Assembly: GCF_022539505.1 (NCBI RefSeq)
Contig: NC_061514.1
Coordinates: 335,961,090-336,025,089, forward strand
Reading direction: 5' to 3'
DNA: 64,000 bases
Source of the DNA: Lolium rigidum
Taxonomy: Eukaryota > Streptophyta > Magnoliopsida > Poales > Poaceae
Part shown: positions 47,701 to 57,961 of the stretch, one piece after another
How positions within the stretch are numbered: position 1 is the stretch's first letter
Layout of the letters: every line of letters begins with the position of its first letter
The notes under the pieces: generated by a model
What the model saw: the letters and a program-made list of their open reading frames with translations, nothing else
What the model was told of the DNA's origin: nothing
Databases searched by the model: none
Position numbers and translations under genes: made by a program

Positions 47701-47900
47701 TAGTCGTGCAGGTTTCTTTGTCGTGCGATGTCTTCTGTCATTGCCGCGATTCTTGTCTTTGCCGTGCGCTTGTATCTATCTTTGTCATGGCTCATATCTT
47801 TGTCGTGCGTTTTTTACTAGCTCACGGCAAAGAATTCTTTGTCGTGCGCTCAGGCACGACAAAGATTGGCTGCACGGCAGCCTCTGTTTTTCCCGTAGTG
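44723..47900. mobile_element. Non-autonomous CACTA element with telomere-like tandem core
   Basis: The left end is CACTACGGGAAA and the right end TTTTTCCCGTAGTG. TCT flanks both sides (44720-44722 and 47901-47903). Subterminal zones (44,740-45,020 and 47,455-47,885) are full of TTTGCCGTGCG/CGCACGGCAAA motifs. The core, 45,024 to about 47,228, is a tandem array of a 514-523-bp unit. No transposase. Length 3,178 bp. Confidence 0.93.
45024..47228. repeat. Tandem array of a 523-bp unit rich in CCCTAA
   Basis: Units start near 45,024, 45,538, 46,061, 46,584 and 47,107 (the last is partial, about 120 bases). Each begins with a ctgtttttggggg-like start, runs through gaacgaccgccggagcacc and acctatgatatgtgtgaaag, then through several blocks of CCCTAA/CCCTAAA, and ends with agacctgccg...cacacatacc. 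The 46,061 and 46,584 units start almost identically, and copies 2 and 3 share many private changes, so the array expanded recently. Confidence 0.9.
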
Positions 47901-47903
47901 TCT

Positions 47904-47945
47904 ATTGGACTAAACACTCTAACATCAAGCTCTTTCAGTAGCCAC
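47904..47945. other. Old duplicated segment, copy D (right part)
   Basis: The phrase acatcaagctctttcagtag matches acttcaagctcttccagtag at 26,984. Together with 44,640-44,720 it shows that the CACTA element split an older segment at a TCT site. Confidence 0.6.
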
Positions 47946-47974
47946 CACTACAACACGGTAGGGGTTTCAGCACA

Positions 47975-48395
47975 CTTTTAAGTGCCGCAAAATGTATAAA
48001 CTGTGTCCTTAAAATTTTGGAAGGCACATAAAATATGCGGAATTTACTAGTTACTCTGAAAGTATTAAGGGTACTTTAAAAATGTGCTATAATAGGTATA
48101 CCTTTTAGGGCATATTTGGGACATGTCCCGGAAAGTTTTAAGAGCACAATTTGGACATGCCTCAAAAATTTAAGGGTACATCCAAAGTCTGCCTCGAATT
48201 TTTTCAATGGCACATAAAAAATGTGTCCCGAAATTTTTTGAGCGCACATCCAGAACGTGTCCCGAAAAGTTTTGAGGACACAACTAAATTGTGCCTGGAA
48301 AGGTTTTAAGGGCACATCCAAAATGTGTCCGTAAAACTTTTATGGGCACATCCATATATGGCCCGAAAGCTTTCAAGGCACAACAGAAATTCAAT
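47975..48395. repeat. Degenerate tandem repeat, about 38-45 bp unit
   Basis: About nine units, each with a variant of gggcacatccaaaatgtgtc followed by ccgaaaagtttt. The unit sequence varies in almost every copy. A minus-strand frame (48,321-48,076, 81 codons) arises from the repeat and is not a gene. Confidence 0.75.
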
Positions 48396-49550
48396 TTATA
48401 AATGCAATATAGATCCAAAATTCAGCTTAAGAAATCACAGTGTACATCCGAAATTCAAATGGTGTAGATCAGGAATTCAAATGGTTTACATCTAGAATTC
48501 AAAATTATGGCAGTATAACAAGTGAATACCACTAGATGTCAGGCATCCTATTCATCATGTTTACTCTTCATTTTCCTCTTCTTTTTTCCCATCTGAAAAG
48601 ATTAAAACAAGTGATGTGTCAATTGTCAGATGCAAAATGAGATCATAGTTAGTCTCTTAAACACGTAAGAAAAATAGTTCATGTCTCAAAATGGGAGAAA
48701 TTAATGTTCTATTTTGCTTACAACACATGCATTAGGTTTCATAAATTGTGTTGAACTCGTACTTTTGGTTAATAAAACAAGCCGTATGTATCTATTGATG
48801 CAGAGGCTGGGGCAATTGAAAAAATGCATTAGGTTTCATGCTAGTTTATTTTGCATACATGGTTAATGTTGAATCATATACCAGTATAAATATATTGTTC
48901 ATAAATTACACTAGTTAATATGGTACGTCGACGGCTTGGGGTAATAAACATGTAAAAAAGGTCTAGTATAAGTAAATCATAATTGTTTATTTTAATTATC
49001 GTCACCGGCGTCTTTCTTCTCACAATCATGTGGCATCAAAAAATGTGGTGGCCTACTGAATTCAAGGGAGCCTCACCCCATGAGACCGCCGCCAGGCCAC
49101 CGAGAGTATGACGTGGGTCCAGACTTCCGCCGAGCTAGCCAGAGTCACCGAGGACAACCACCTACACCACGGGCCAACACCGGCAGTAAGGGCTGTTGAG
49201 CATGAGGAACCCCACAACCACCTTTCTCCGGCATAGGCTTCGCTCGGTGGCCGCGGAACCTAGGGTAAACACAATTTGCATTCTGAATTGCTAGTACTTC
49301 TCTTTCAGTATTCTGAAATTCCGGTCCCATTAGAATATTCATCGACAGACAACAAAAATAAGGAAAACTCTAATATAATAGAAAATGAAACGAAATGGTC
49401 AACCCACACATAGACGATTGATCCAAGTGAATATGTATAAAATATATAGCGTAGAGAGCGTAGGGAAATATATTCGTCGTGTGAAAATATATTTTAAAGT
49501 GTCAAAACATTCTAAAATAATTTTTTACATGTGTATCTAGACACTCTATG
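48396..49550. other. AT-rich DNA, nothing recognised
   Basis: A short repeated phrase (tgcagaggctggggca near 48,798; tgcagcggccggggca near 49,891) resembles retroelement-end sequence. The 49,080-49,270 part is GC-richer but its frames show no domain. Confidence 0.35.
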
Positions 49551-49553
49551 TTC

Positions 49554-49623
49554 GCAGCATAGTTCAATGGTAAAACATCTCCTTGCCAAGGATAAGATAC
49601 AGGTTCGATTCCCCCTGCTCACC
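49554..49623 (+). tRNA. Plastid-type tRNA-Gly(GCC)-like sequence, degenerate
   Basis: The A-box region (TAGTTCAATGGTAAAAC) and B-box region (GGTTCGATTCC) are intact, and the anticodon arm CTCCTTGCCAAGGA gives the GCC anticodon in a TTGCCAA loop. The overall sequence resembles the chloroplast trnG-GCC rather than the nuclear tRNA-Gly. The acceptor and T stems do not pair fully (four of seven acceptor pairs, two of five T-stem pairs by eye), so it is probably a transferred, decayed copy. Flanks do not look plastid. Confidence 0.55.
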
Positions 49624-50257
49624 CAGTTAATTTAGTGAAGTACTATGATTAAAAAAAGTTCAGTTTAGTTGATTGTTTAACTACTTAAATTAGTCTAGTT
49701 GACTGTTCAATTACTTATATTGAATTAATTATTAATTAGAATTAAATATTTGTCTAGTACCACATCCCTTACTATTCTTACCCATCTTTTGCATCCCACT
49801 CAAAAAAGGGGGCGCTATAGAGGCGGAAAGCTATGCAGGATCAATATTGATATGTACTTATCTTTAAATAAAGAGCTGTGTGCATCGATTAATGCAGCGG
49901 CCGGGGCACCGCTCCCATATCGAAAAAAAAGATTTGTGCGAAGTAGAGGTAGTTTGTTTGTGTTGATCCCCGAAGGTGGTCCGTTAAGCACTTCCAAACG
50001 GCATTTGAATTGTACCACATTTAATTTACCCTCTCAACTCAGTCACCGGTGGAAGCCATTACCTTTGATTTACATCTCCTCCCGCACCCCCATCTCCTCC
50101 CGCACCCGCGCGGCGGCGCCCCCCCCCCCCAGCGACTCTCCTCCTCCTCCCTCTCCCAGCAGCTCTCCTCCTCCCGCCGCTGCCACCGGAGGCGCCGCCG
50201 GGCAAAGCCCTGGAGGCGTGGCGGCGGCGGACTTCCTCGGCCACGACATCCGTGGGG
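49624..50257. other. Possible gene 5' end cut by an LTR
   Basis: From about 50,040 to 50,257 the DNA is GC-rich with pyrimidine runs, typical of a grass gene leader and first exon (plus frame at 50,049 with Pro/Ser/Arg-rich codons; a C12 run near 50,119). The LTR begins at 50,258. No product is recognised. The 49,624-50,040 part is plain AT-rich. Confidence 0.3.
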
Positions 50258-51056
50258 TGATACGTCTCCAACGTATCTATAACTTCTTATGTTCCATGCT
50301 AGTTTTATGCCAATAGCTACATGTTTTGTATGCACTTTATATCATAATATGGCATTTATTGGACTAACCTATTAACAAGATGCCACAGTGCCAGTTTCTG
50401 TTTATTATGTCTATTTATTGCAGAAAAGGCCCAAAAACCAAAGTGCTCGGAAAAATCCAGAAAAATTACAGAAATTCTATTTCGCCAGAAGACCCACGGA
50501 GCCAGAAGGGCCAGGCCAGAGGAGGCCCACAACCTCCTCCCCATCCACTGGCGCGACCAGGAGGGGGGCGGCGCCGCCCTATGGGGTGGGCCCCTCGGGA
50601 ACCCCCTCGCGCCGCCCTTTCGCCTATATTAAGCTCCTGCCCTGAAAACCCTAAGGGGATCGACGATTTCTCCAGAAGAGTTCCGTAGCTCCGCCGCCAC
50701 CAAAAACCCTAATTCGGGGACGAAGTCTCGTTTCGGCATCCTGCCGGGACGGGGAATTGCCCCGGAGCCATCTCCATCGACTCCATCGCCATCTTCATCG
50801 TTGTTGCTGTCTCCCATGATGAGGAGGGAGTAGTTCTCCCCCGAGGCTGAGGGCTCTACCGGTAGCTATGTGGTTCATCTCTCTCTCCCATGGTGTGTTC
50901 TTTATGTGATCATGACCTTTGTAATCTAGTTGAATATGTAGATGTTACTCTTGTCTATTATGCACTCTAGAGGTTACTTTAATATGAACTCCGGAGTCAC
51001 TCTCCACGGTGTGATGGTGACAGTGTGTGCATCGTGTGTGATTCCTTTATGACGTT
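50258..51056 (+). mobile_element. LTR A, left part
   Basis: Begins TGATACGTCTCCAACG and has the promoter-like, CDS-poor composition of a Triticeae LTR. It is interrupted at 51,057 by a second LTR and has no downstream internal region in the window. Confidence 0.7.
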
Positions 51057-52129
51057 TGATACGTCTCCGACGTATCGATAATTTTTTATGTTCCATGCCA
51101 CATTATTGATGATATCTACATGTTTTATGCACATTATATGTCATATTTATGCGTTTTCCGGAACTAACCTATTGACGAGATGCCGAAGGGCCAGCTCTCG
51201 TTTTCTGCTGTTTTTGGTTCCGAAATCCTAGTAAGGAAATATTCTCGGAATCGGACGAAATCAAGACCCAAAGCATCCTATTTTGCCCGGAAGCATCCGA
51301 ACACCCGAGAACCGCCAGAGAGGGGGCACAGGCCCACGGGACCATAGGCCGGCGCGGCCTGGGTGTGGCCCGCGCCACCCTATGGTGTCGCCGCCTCTTC
51401 GACCCTCTGACGCCGCCTCTTCGCCTATTTAAGCCCCCTCGACCTAAAACCTCGATACGGAAAAGTCACGGTACGAGAAACCTTCCAGAGCCGCCGCCAT
51501 CGCGAAGCCAAGATCTGGGGGACAGGAGTCTCTGTTCCGGCACGCCGCCGGGACGGGGAAGTGCCCCGAAGGCTCCTCCATCAACACCACCGCCATCTCC
51601 ATCAACGCTGCTCTGTCTCCCATGAGGAGGGAGTAGTTCTCCATCGAGGCTCGGGGCTGTACCGGTAGCTATGTGGTTCATCTCTCTCCTATGTACTTCA
51701 ATACAATAATCTCATGAGCTGCCTTACATGATTGAGATTCATATGATGATGCTTGTAATCTAGATGTCATTATGCTAGTCAAGTGAATTTTACTTATGTG
51801 ATCTCCGGAGACTCCTTGTCCCACGTGTGTAAAGGTGACGAGTGTGTGCACCGTGTGGGTCTCTTAGGCTATATTTCNNNNNNNNNNNNNNNNNNNNNNN
51901 NNNNNNNNNNNNNNNNNNNNNNNNNNNNNNNNNNNNNNNNNNNNNNNNNNNNNNNNNNNNNNNNNNNNNNNNNNNNNGTTGCATGAGAGGGATATCTTTG
52001 ACCTCTTCCTCCCTGAGTTCGATAAACCTTGGGTGATCCACTTAAGGGAAAACTTGCTGCTGTTCTACAAACCTCTGCTCTTGGGGGCCCAACACTGTCT
52101 ACAGGAAAGGAGGGGGAACGTAGACATCA
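51057..52129 (+). mobile_element. LTR B plus LTR end across an assembly gap
   Basis: Begins TGATACGTCTCCGACG at 51,057 and matches, in inverse orientation, the LTR at 1-1204 over long blocks. After the gap, the sequence 51,978-52,129 has an LTR end with gttctacaaacc and finishes GTAGACATCA (TG...CA end). Whether this end belongs to LTR A or B cannot be told because of the gap. Confidence 0.65.
51878..51977. other. Assembly gap (100 N)
   Basis: A run of exactly 100 N inside an LTR. Round gap sizes usually mean unknown true length. Confidence 0.98.
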
Positions 52130-52590
52130 GGCAGCAACACTTGACCAGACCAGAATGAGACATGTTGGAGGAGCAGCAGCAAGTCAAAGGAGAAACATCA
52201 CACGTCGTAAGACACAACTACATATCCCTATATTGTTGAATGTTAAATTCCCATCGATATTAAGTTTACCATTAGTTTAGACTATATATGATAGTGCACC
52301 GTCAGTAATTTAATTTTGCCACCGGTTAAGGGGATTTCTAGTGGTGGGAGCAGTTGCAGTGGCCAGGTCGGTGAGGGGTGGGAATGTATGTATGTATGTA
52401 TGTATGTATGTGGTGGCGCATGATTGTTTCATTGTTTTGGAAACTTGGGATGATTTGCTTATGTGGTGCATTGTTTGATTTAGGACTTGCACATGTATCT
52501 AGTGGTCTATAGCAACTTAGATAAATATTGGTGGGATCTTGTTATATATAATTTAGGATGTGTGCTTATACTTCCAAACCTAAAATAGTA
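52130..52590. other. Short unassigned stretch with a (TATG)n microsatellite
   Basis: The tract of six to seven TATG units lies at 52,385-52,412. Nothing else was recognised. Confidence 0.5.
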
Positions 52591-52604
52591 GCTTTCTCCA
52601 TTTC

Positions 52605-52873
52605 AATGAGAAATTTATCATCTACCGGAGTTCTGCAAACGCGGAAAATCGGTGGGGAAGGAAGAGATATTCAATTATGCTCACTCTTCAATGCGCAACT
52701 CGATTGAGCGTAATTATGGTGTACTTCAAAAAAAGTGGCGCATGCTAGAGAAGATTCCTCATGTCATGCTTCAAAGACAAAATAAATTTTTGTTGCTTGT
52801 ACGGGGCTTCACAACTACATTCGAGAATCCAAGTTACGTGATAAGGAATTCAATAGATGTGATGCAGATATGA
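52605..52873 (+). pseudogene. PIF/Harbinger transposase C-terminal fragment
   Basis: The frame reads IYHLPEFCKRGKSVGKEEIF then NYAHSSMRNSIERNYGVLQK, followed by KWRMLEKIPHVML and RQNKF. The HSSxRNxIERxFGVLK motif is the third catalytic (E) region of Harbinger/PIF transposases (DDE_Tnp_4). The frame stops at 52,873 and no DD part precedes it. It is a broken 3' fragment. Confidence 0.7.
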
Positions 52874-54757
52874 TCAATATGCCATGGGTAGTACGGTGAG
52901 CTGCACCGGTACCACATTAGAGGATCGTCTTCACTAGACACGATCAACTGGAAGGATGTCCGTATGAGTATTGCGGATTCGTTGTTTAAGGCACGAGAAA
53001 AATAAAAGCTATCTTCTTTCATATAATTAGAAATGCATGATGTATTTTGGATATAGATACCTCGCGAGAACATTTACTATATTTTGGTAGTGCGTCTCTA
53101 ATATATGCTGAATTTGTAATGTAAATGTTGGACTATTTTATCTTACCATGTCTCCTTGGCTTATTTATGTCCAAAACCAGCTAGTTTGCTTCATGTACGT
53201 ATGCACGCAAAGCAACTAATCGAGATACATGTATGAAAGGTAATTGGCTTATTCGCTCATGCAGCGTAGCTCAAATTGAAGTGAAATTAAAATACATGAG
53301 GTCATGGGAAACTAATTCATCATTATATAAACAAACTATTGACATCCTAGGGGCATTCCTGACTTTCCACCATTAACAGACAATAGCCGACGGCTAGTTT
53401 TCCAAACTCTTCCACTGCTCACTACAGCTTTCCAGGACAATAATTGTGCCACAGTTGCTGATTTGAAAGTCACAACCCAACAAAACACCATCTCAGCCGT
53501 GACCCATTTCATGACTCAGGAAGGAGTATTGTAAGTTGCAACACACTCCAAACTCACGTTAAAACTGATGACACACCAATTTCAAGAAATTACATAACGA
53601 CTTAGTGTCTAAACTCTTACTTTCTAATTTTATCATTTCAGAAAAACATAGCAAATGGATGAAAATTTGCGCGGATATGTTTCGACTCAATATCTAAGTG
53701 TGTGCTTCTTTTCAAGATTTAAATAACTTACAAATATGTTTTTTAGTTACGCTCTATTGAAGGTGTGCACCGTGAGCTATCTCTGAGGCTTGTTTGGAAG
53801 ACAGGATATAAATAATGCGGGAACAGCAAATCATAGGAATAGATAGGATTGCACAAGCAAAACAATTAATGGATTGGAAGAAGGAGAAATCCCAATGGGG
53901 GAGTTTGGATGAGCTTAGGAAAAACACAGGAACTTTTATGAAAAACTACATTGTGTATGGTGCAATCGGGGGCATCCGATAAAACTACATTGCATCTACT
54001 TAATTAGTGAAACACAAGGACATTGGGTCAGAGGTGGCAGGAGAATACCAACCGGCGATCTCCGCATGATGGCATTGCTTCACGCTTTGCACAGGAAAAT
54101 AAAAATAGGTTGGTGCAATGTTTTATTTCAAATAATTTTCCTGTAAAATCAGAGGTAAAAGAAACTTTCCGGTAAAATTCCTACGAGTAAATCATGTGTT
54201 CCAAACATCTTTTGGGGGTTTAGACAAGCATGAGGCCGCTTTCTAGCAAGGGGTGGGAACTGATATTTTGAAATATCCAACATTTCTAATTGACAAAATG
54301 AAAATGGATATGGTCATATCTGGATTCAATTTGTTTTACGGACTTAAAATCAAATATGATACTCACTCAGATCCAAATTAATTGTGGGAGATTTAGGTAA
54401 AATGTTGCCTAAATCTATCTAGGTTAAATGAAACCTGTGGCAACTAATTTAGATCAGTATTAGTATTGAATTTTGAAGCAATTTGGATATGGAAAATTGA
54501 TATATTTGTATCCGAATAAGATCATGTTAGTGAATTTTAGTAACTCTATCCCGCCAATTATATCTAACCTAAATAACTAACAAAGTGGTCAAATGCACTT
54601 TCCTGTGATTAAACTTGAAACTATTTTGTATTATATCAGTTTATTTGTCTTACTAGCGTTCTATAGTTGACTCGTTGTAACACACGAGTCTATTGTTCAT
54701 CATATTCGTCTCCACTCCGAATTAAGAAAAATATGATCTCTGAATTCGTATTCAACA
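52874..54757. other. Intergenic, nothing recognised
   Basis: AT-rich. Short frames on both strands lack domains. No paired termini were found. Confidence 0.4.
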
Positions 54758-54777
54758 TTGTCTGTATTCATTTTTTC

Positions 54778-55200
54778 CAAACGACCACTCATGGCCGGAT
54801 TTCATTACCCAGGGATAACGAAACAGCGAAGCACGTCCAGGCGTGAAACAACAAAAAGAAACAACAGTCCACACTTACAGCTACCGCCTAATGCTAACGA
54901 CACACAACATAGATATGACAAGTTTTTGCCCCAGGGCACCAAACCACCAACACAAAACGCGAGATATAAAAGCAAGATCACTACAGGGACATCAATCTTG
55001 TCCTCCCAGATCCATGTTGGCAATGCCAGCGTCCACGTTTGTACCCCTGATCCGAAGAGGAGATTGCATCCGTCGAGCACCATCTTGAGAAGCCGCATCC
55101 TGGGAGGTGGTGGCACTAGCAAGACGTAGCAAACCATCGGCGCCCTCCCGCAGATCATCGGCATCCTTCTCCCCATGCAGACCTGCCCAATATTTCATGA
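54778..55200 (-). mobile_element. Retroelement-like fragment (minus)
   Basis: The minus-strand frame 55,198-54,992 reads MKYWAGLHGEKDADD, LLRLASATTSQDAA and RIRGTNVDAGIANMDLGGQD. Its composition and position beside a gttatccctgggtaatgaaa motif (complement at 54,798-54,819) resemble the 3' part of grass non-LTR elements. This is a memory-based impression. Confidence 0.35.
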
Positions 55201-55700
55201 AAACGGTGGAATAGCTGATTAATTCCGCAGGACTACTGATCAGCTTATGCTGAAAACATTGTCTGTATTCATGTCCGTATTATTTTTAAAAATACGAAAA
55301 AAGGAAGTAGGAAGAACCCTATCTGACCCACATCCGATTGGTTTTCACCCCCATGTCTTGCAATGGCAAACCTACTTGGTAAAAGAACGGTGACATTGCG
55401 TGGGAATGCTTCCATTCTATGTTGCATTTTTTTTAACACGTGGGTTGCAGAAATTGTTTCGATTTTCGTGGAATGTCTCCTAGGAAAGTCATCGCGTGAT
55501 TTACAAGAATGTCCATTGTTCATTACGTTAGCAAGCACACATGATCGTCAGTCATACAAGAGGCAAGCAAACGGACACACGAGCAGTCTCCCGTGAAAAC
55601 GACCATCGGCCGGCCGGCCAGCCGGCCCGTCCTATCTTCACATGCATAGATGCTGTCCACAATCACATAGCGCGCGCGTAGCCCAAGATCCGACGAAGCC
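55201..55700. other. Upstream region of the DUF26 gene
   Basis: Mostly AT-rich, turning GC-rich from 55,600 (a ggccggccggccagccggcc run at 55,608). No TATA box was identified with confidence. Confidence 0.4.
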
Positions 55701-56123
55701 ATGGCGTCCTCGCTCAGCAGAGCGGACCAGGTCCTCATCGCCGTCGCGCTGCTGCTGCTCCTCTCGTCCCCGCGGGCCGCCAGCGGCGCGCCCAACACGA
55801 CGCCGCTGTCCGTGCGGTGCAACGGCGCGGTGTACGGCGCCGGGGACCCCTTCGCGGAGAGTCTCGCCTACGTGCTCGCCGACCTGCTCGCCGCCACGCC
55901 GTCGTCCCGCGCCCGCGACGCCTACAGCATCTCCCCGTACCCGAACGCGTTCGCCTACGGCCACGCCAAGTGCGGCGGCGCCGGTCTGACAGCCGCGGAC
56001 TGCGCGACCTGCCTCGGCTCCGCCGTGGGCCAGATGAACACGACCTGCCACCACGCCGTCGGCGCGAGGGCGGTGCTCGTGGACTGCCGCGTGCGGTACG
56101 AGCAGTACGCGTTTGTGGATTAG
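55701..56123 (+). CDS. Secreted DUF26 (ginkbilobin-2-like) cysteine-rich protein
   Basis: A single-exon frame of 140 residues. Residues 1-29 are a signal peptide (hydrophobic core VLIAVALLLLL, then AASG). The mature part has six cysteines at 40, 91, 101, 104, 116 and 129, in the order of the Gnk2-homologous/DUF26 domain (Pfam PF01657, Stress-antifung). The CX9CX2C spacing at 91-104 differs by one from the usual CX8CX2C. The C-terminal VDCRVRYEQYAF matches the family end. Length of about 110 mature residues equals the antifungal ginkbilobin-2 type, with one domain, and there is no kinase or membrane anchor. Known relatives bind mannose and inhibit fungi; that activity here is unproven. The ATG is preceded by CGAAGCC. 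Confidence 0.85.
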   Translation: MASSLSRADQVLIAVALLLLLSSPRAASGAPNTTPLSVRCNGAVYGAGDPFAESLAYVLADLLAATPSSRARDAYSISPYPNAFAYGHAKCGGAGLTAADCATCLGSAVGQMNTTCHHAVGARAVLVDCRVRYEQYAFVD

Positions 56124-56940
56124 CTGCAGGCCGGCCGGCGCCGCGGTTTGGTGTGCACGTTTAGTGTGTGGCATTCGGTCTCGCAGATTTCTGCTTGCGG
56201 ATTTATGTTCAAATTCTGCAGTGCAGCATTTGCCTTCATGAAGTTTTTTTCTAGCTCTCGTGCCTTCGTGTAGTTCGCTCCATGATCTTGTATATGTTGC
56301 TAGTCAAGTTTTTAAAAATAATTTTGCTATTTCACAACCAAGTATTTTTTCAATTTGTCAATAATCCTTTGTTTTTGTCCAGTTCATGCATGTCAAATCG
56401 ATTGGAATTACAGTCCAGTTACACTAGTATTTACATCTGAATTAGTAAATTATTGCTCCCTCCTATCCCAAAAAAAGCATTGGAATGCCGATTTTGCAAA
56501 ATAACTTGCGAGCCTTTTCTTTATCAACCCGTACTCCCCCATCGTGACGTCCGCCGTGCGGATGGAGGCTTGGGCCGCGCCATCTCCGGGTGACGAGAAA
56601 TTGTATTAACCATCGGACACTTTTTCCGGATTGTAGGAAGTAGCATAATAATAATATAAATAATACATGTACATACATTGAACACGTATATACATTGTTA
56701 ATATTTGACTTCTAATGAAATAGAAAACAAACAAATAGCCACATGTCAATCTATGAGTGAAAAGGAAATTGATTTATGGTGACTTGAAAAACAATGAGTA
56801 ACAAATTGAGAATCTCGAGAAAAATGTATGTGTCGTGACATTAGTGGGTGGTGATCTCCCTTCTTCTCCAACCTCCACGCGTCGTCGCCGTTCACATTTC
56901 CGCGTGCCTTCTTCACCGCTGCCCGCGCCTTCTTTCCACC
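56124..56940. other. 3' flank of the DUF26 gene and intergenic DNA
   Basis: The 3' UTR probably runs to about 56,350 (T-rich). A ttgctccctcctatccc motif at 56,453-56,469 resembles one end of a Stowaway element without its partner. No gene. Confidence 0.4.
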
Positions 56941-56959
56941 TCTTCATGCGCCGCTACCA

Positions 56960-57475
56960 GCTATAAAAGGCCGCATCCGCTCTCTCTCGCCACCACAGTC
57001 ACCGGCAATCCTTCCCTCCGCCTCCACCAAAACATGCCTCGCGCCTGATCAGCACCTTCGCCATGATGAGCCGCGCCGGCAGCGGCTAGAATCTTCCACC
57101 CCCGCCTCCACCTCCGTCTCCACCTCCTCCCCCGGCCGACATCCTCGACAACAATGACGAGTTCAACGAGAACGAAGCCACCAACGATGACGTCCTCGAC
57201 GCAACCATGAACATGTGGTTCATGGCAGACGCAAAACAGGAGGCAGAGGAGGAGCGGGTGGCGACGATGACTAGATGCGGAGCAGCTACAACGGCAGGAG
57301 GTGGCGGCCGCGGAGGAGGAGTCGAGCGACGACGATGACTAGAGCTGGCCTGACCCGAAGGAGAAGGCCACGGAACCGAGGGCCATCCTCGCATCCTTCG
57401 AGACACTGAAAAAGGCCAAGGATGACGCCAACGAGGCAGCGCAGCAGAAGCTCATGGAGGACGCAATAAATGTAA
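56960..57475 (+). pseudogene. Broken gene of unknown function, 5' part
   Basis: A TATA box (CTATAAAAGG) lies at 56,961-56,970 and a leader follows. From 57,062 the frame starts MMSRAGSG then hits a TAG; the next readable part has a proline tract, then ADILDNNDEFNENEATNDDV and MWFMADAKQEAEEE. After a frameshift, parts such as EESSDDDD, PRAILASFETLKKAKDDAN and AAQQKLMEDAIN follow in other frames. The last is followed by a GTAATT-like donor. No domain is known. The acidic, charged character suggests a former regulatory protein. It continues at 59,725. Confidence 0.45.
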
Positions 57476-57877
57476 TTCTCTTAAGATGCAAACATACCAA
57501 CTAAGCCCAATTCTTTATATTGGTTGTCACCTATTACCACTACATGTTCAGACACTCAAAACGTCCACGTCATTCATTAAGGGCCCATTTGGTAGCCTGG
57601 GCTCCCCTTGGCTCGCATGTGGGGTGCAGTTTTTGGCTCGTTTGGTTTCTCAGGCTCTTCCCATCGTTGCACCGCACCGTTTTTAAATTAGCCCGGGGCC
57701 AGGCTCGGGAGGAATGCTCGAATAATCGACCATTTCCAGCGAGCCACCCTCGTCTCTGCAAAAAGAGAGAACGCCGTGTTCCCACAGAGCCACCGAGGGG
57801 AGATGGCGCGAGCTCGCATGGAACCACGAAAAATCGGCGGGATGAATTCGATCACCGCAATTCAAATTTCGCCACCG

Positions 57878-57883
57878 TATATA
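57878..57883 (+). promoter_or_regulatory. TATA box of the Myb/SANT-like gene
   Basis: TATATA in CGTATATAGG lies 79 bases upstream of the ATG at 57,962, and in the expected position for a short leader. It supports the start at 57,962 over an upstream in-frame ATG. Confidence 0.55.
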
Positions 57884-57961
57884 GGTGTGGCTCTCTCACC
57901 GCCAAATCCAAATCCTCCATTCCCCCCATTCAAGTTAATCCACCCTTCCCGATTTAGCGAC

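Noticed and set aside
48076..48321. 81-codon minus frame
   Set aside because: It is translated tandem repeat.
47946..48395. Second CACTA start (CACTACAACACGG at 47,947)
   Set aside because: No matching GTAGTG end or 3-bp duplication was found downstream.
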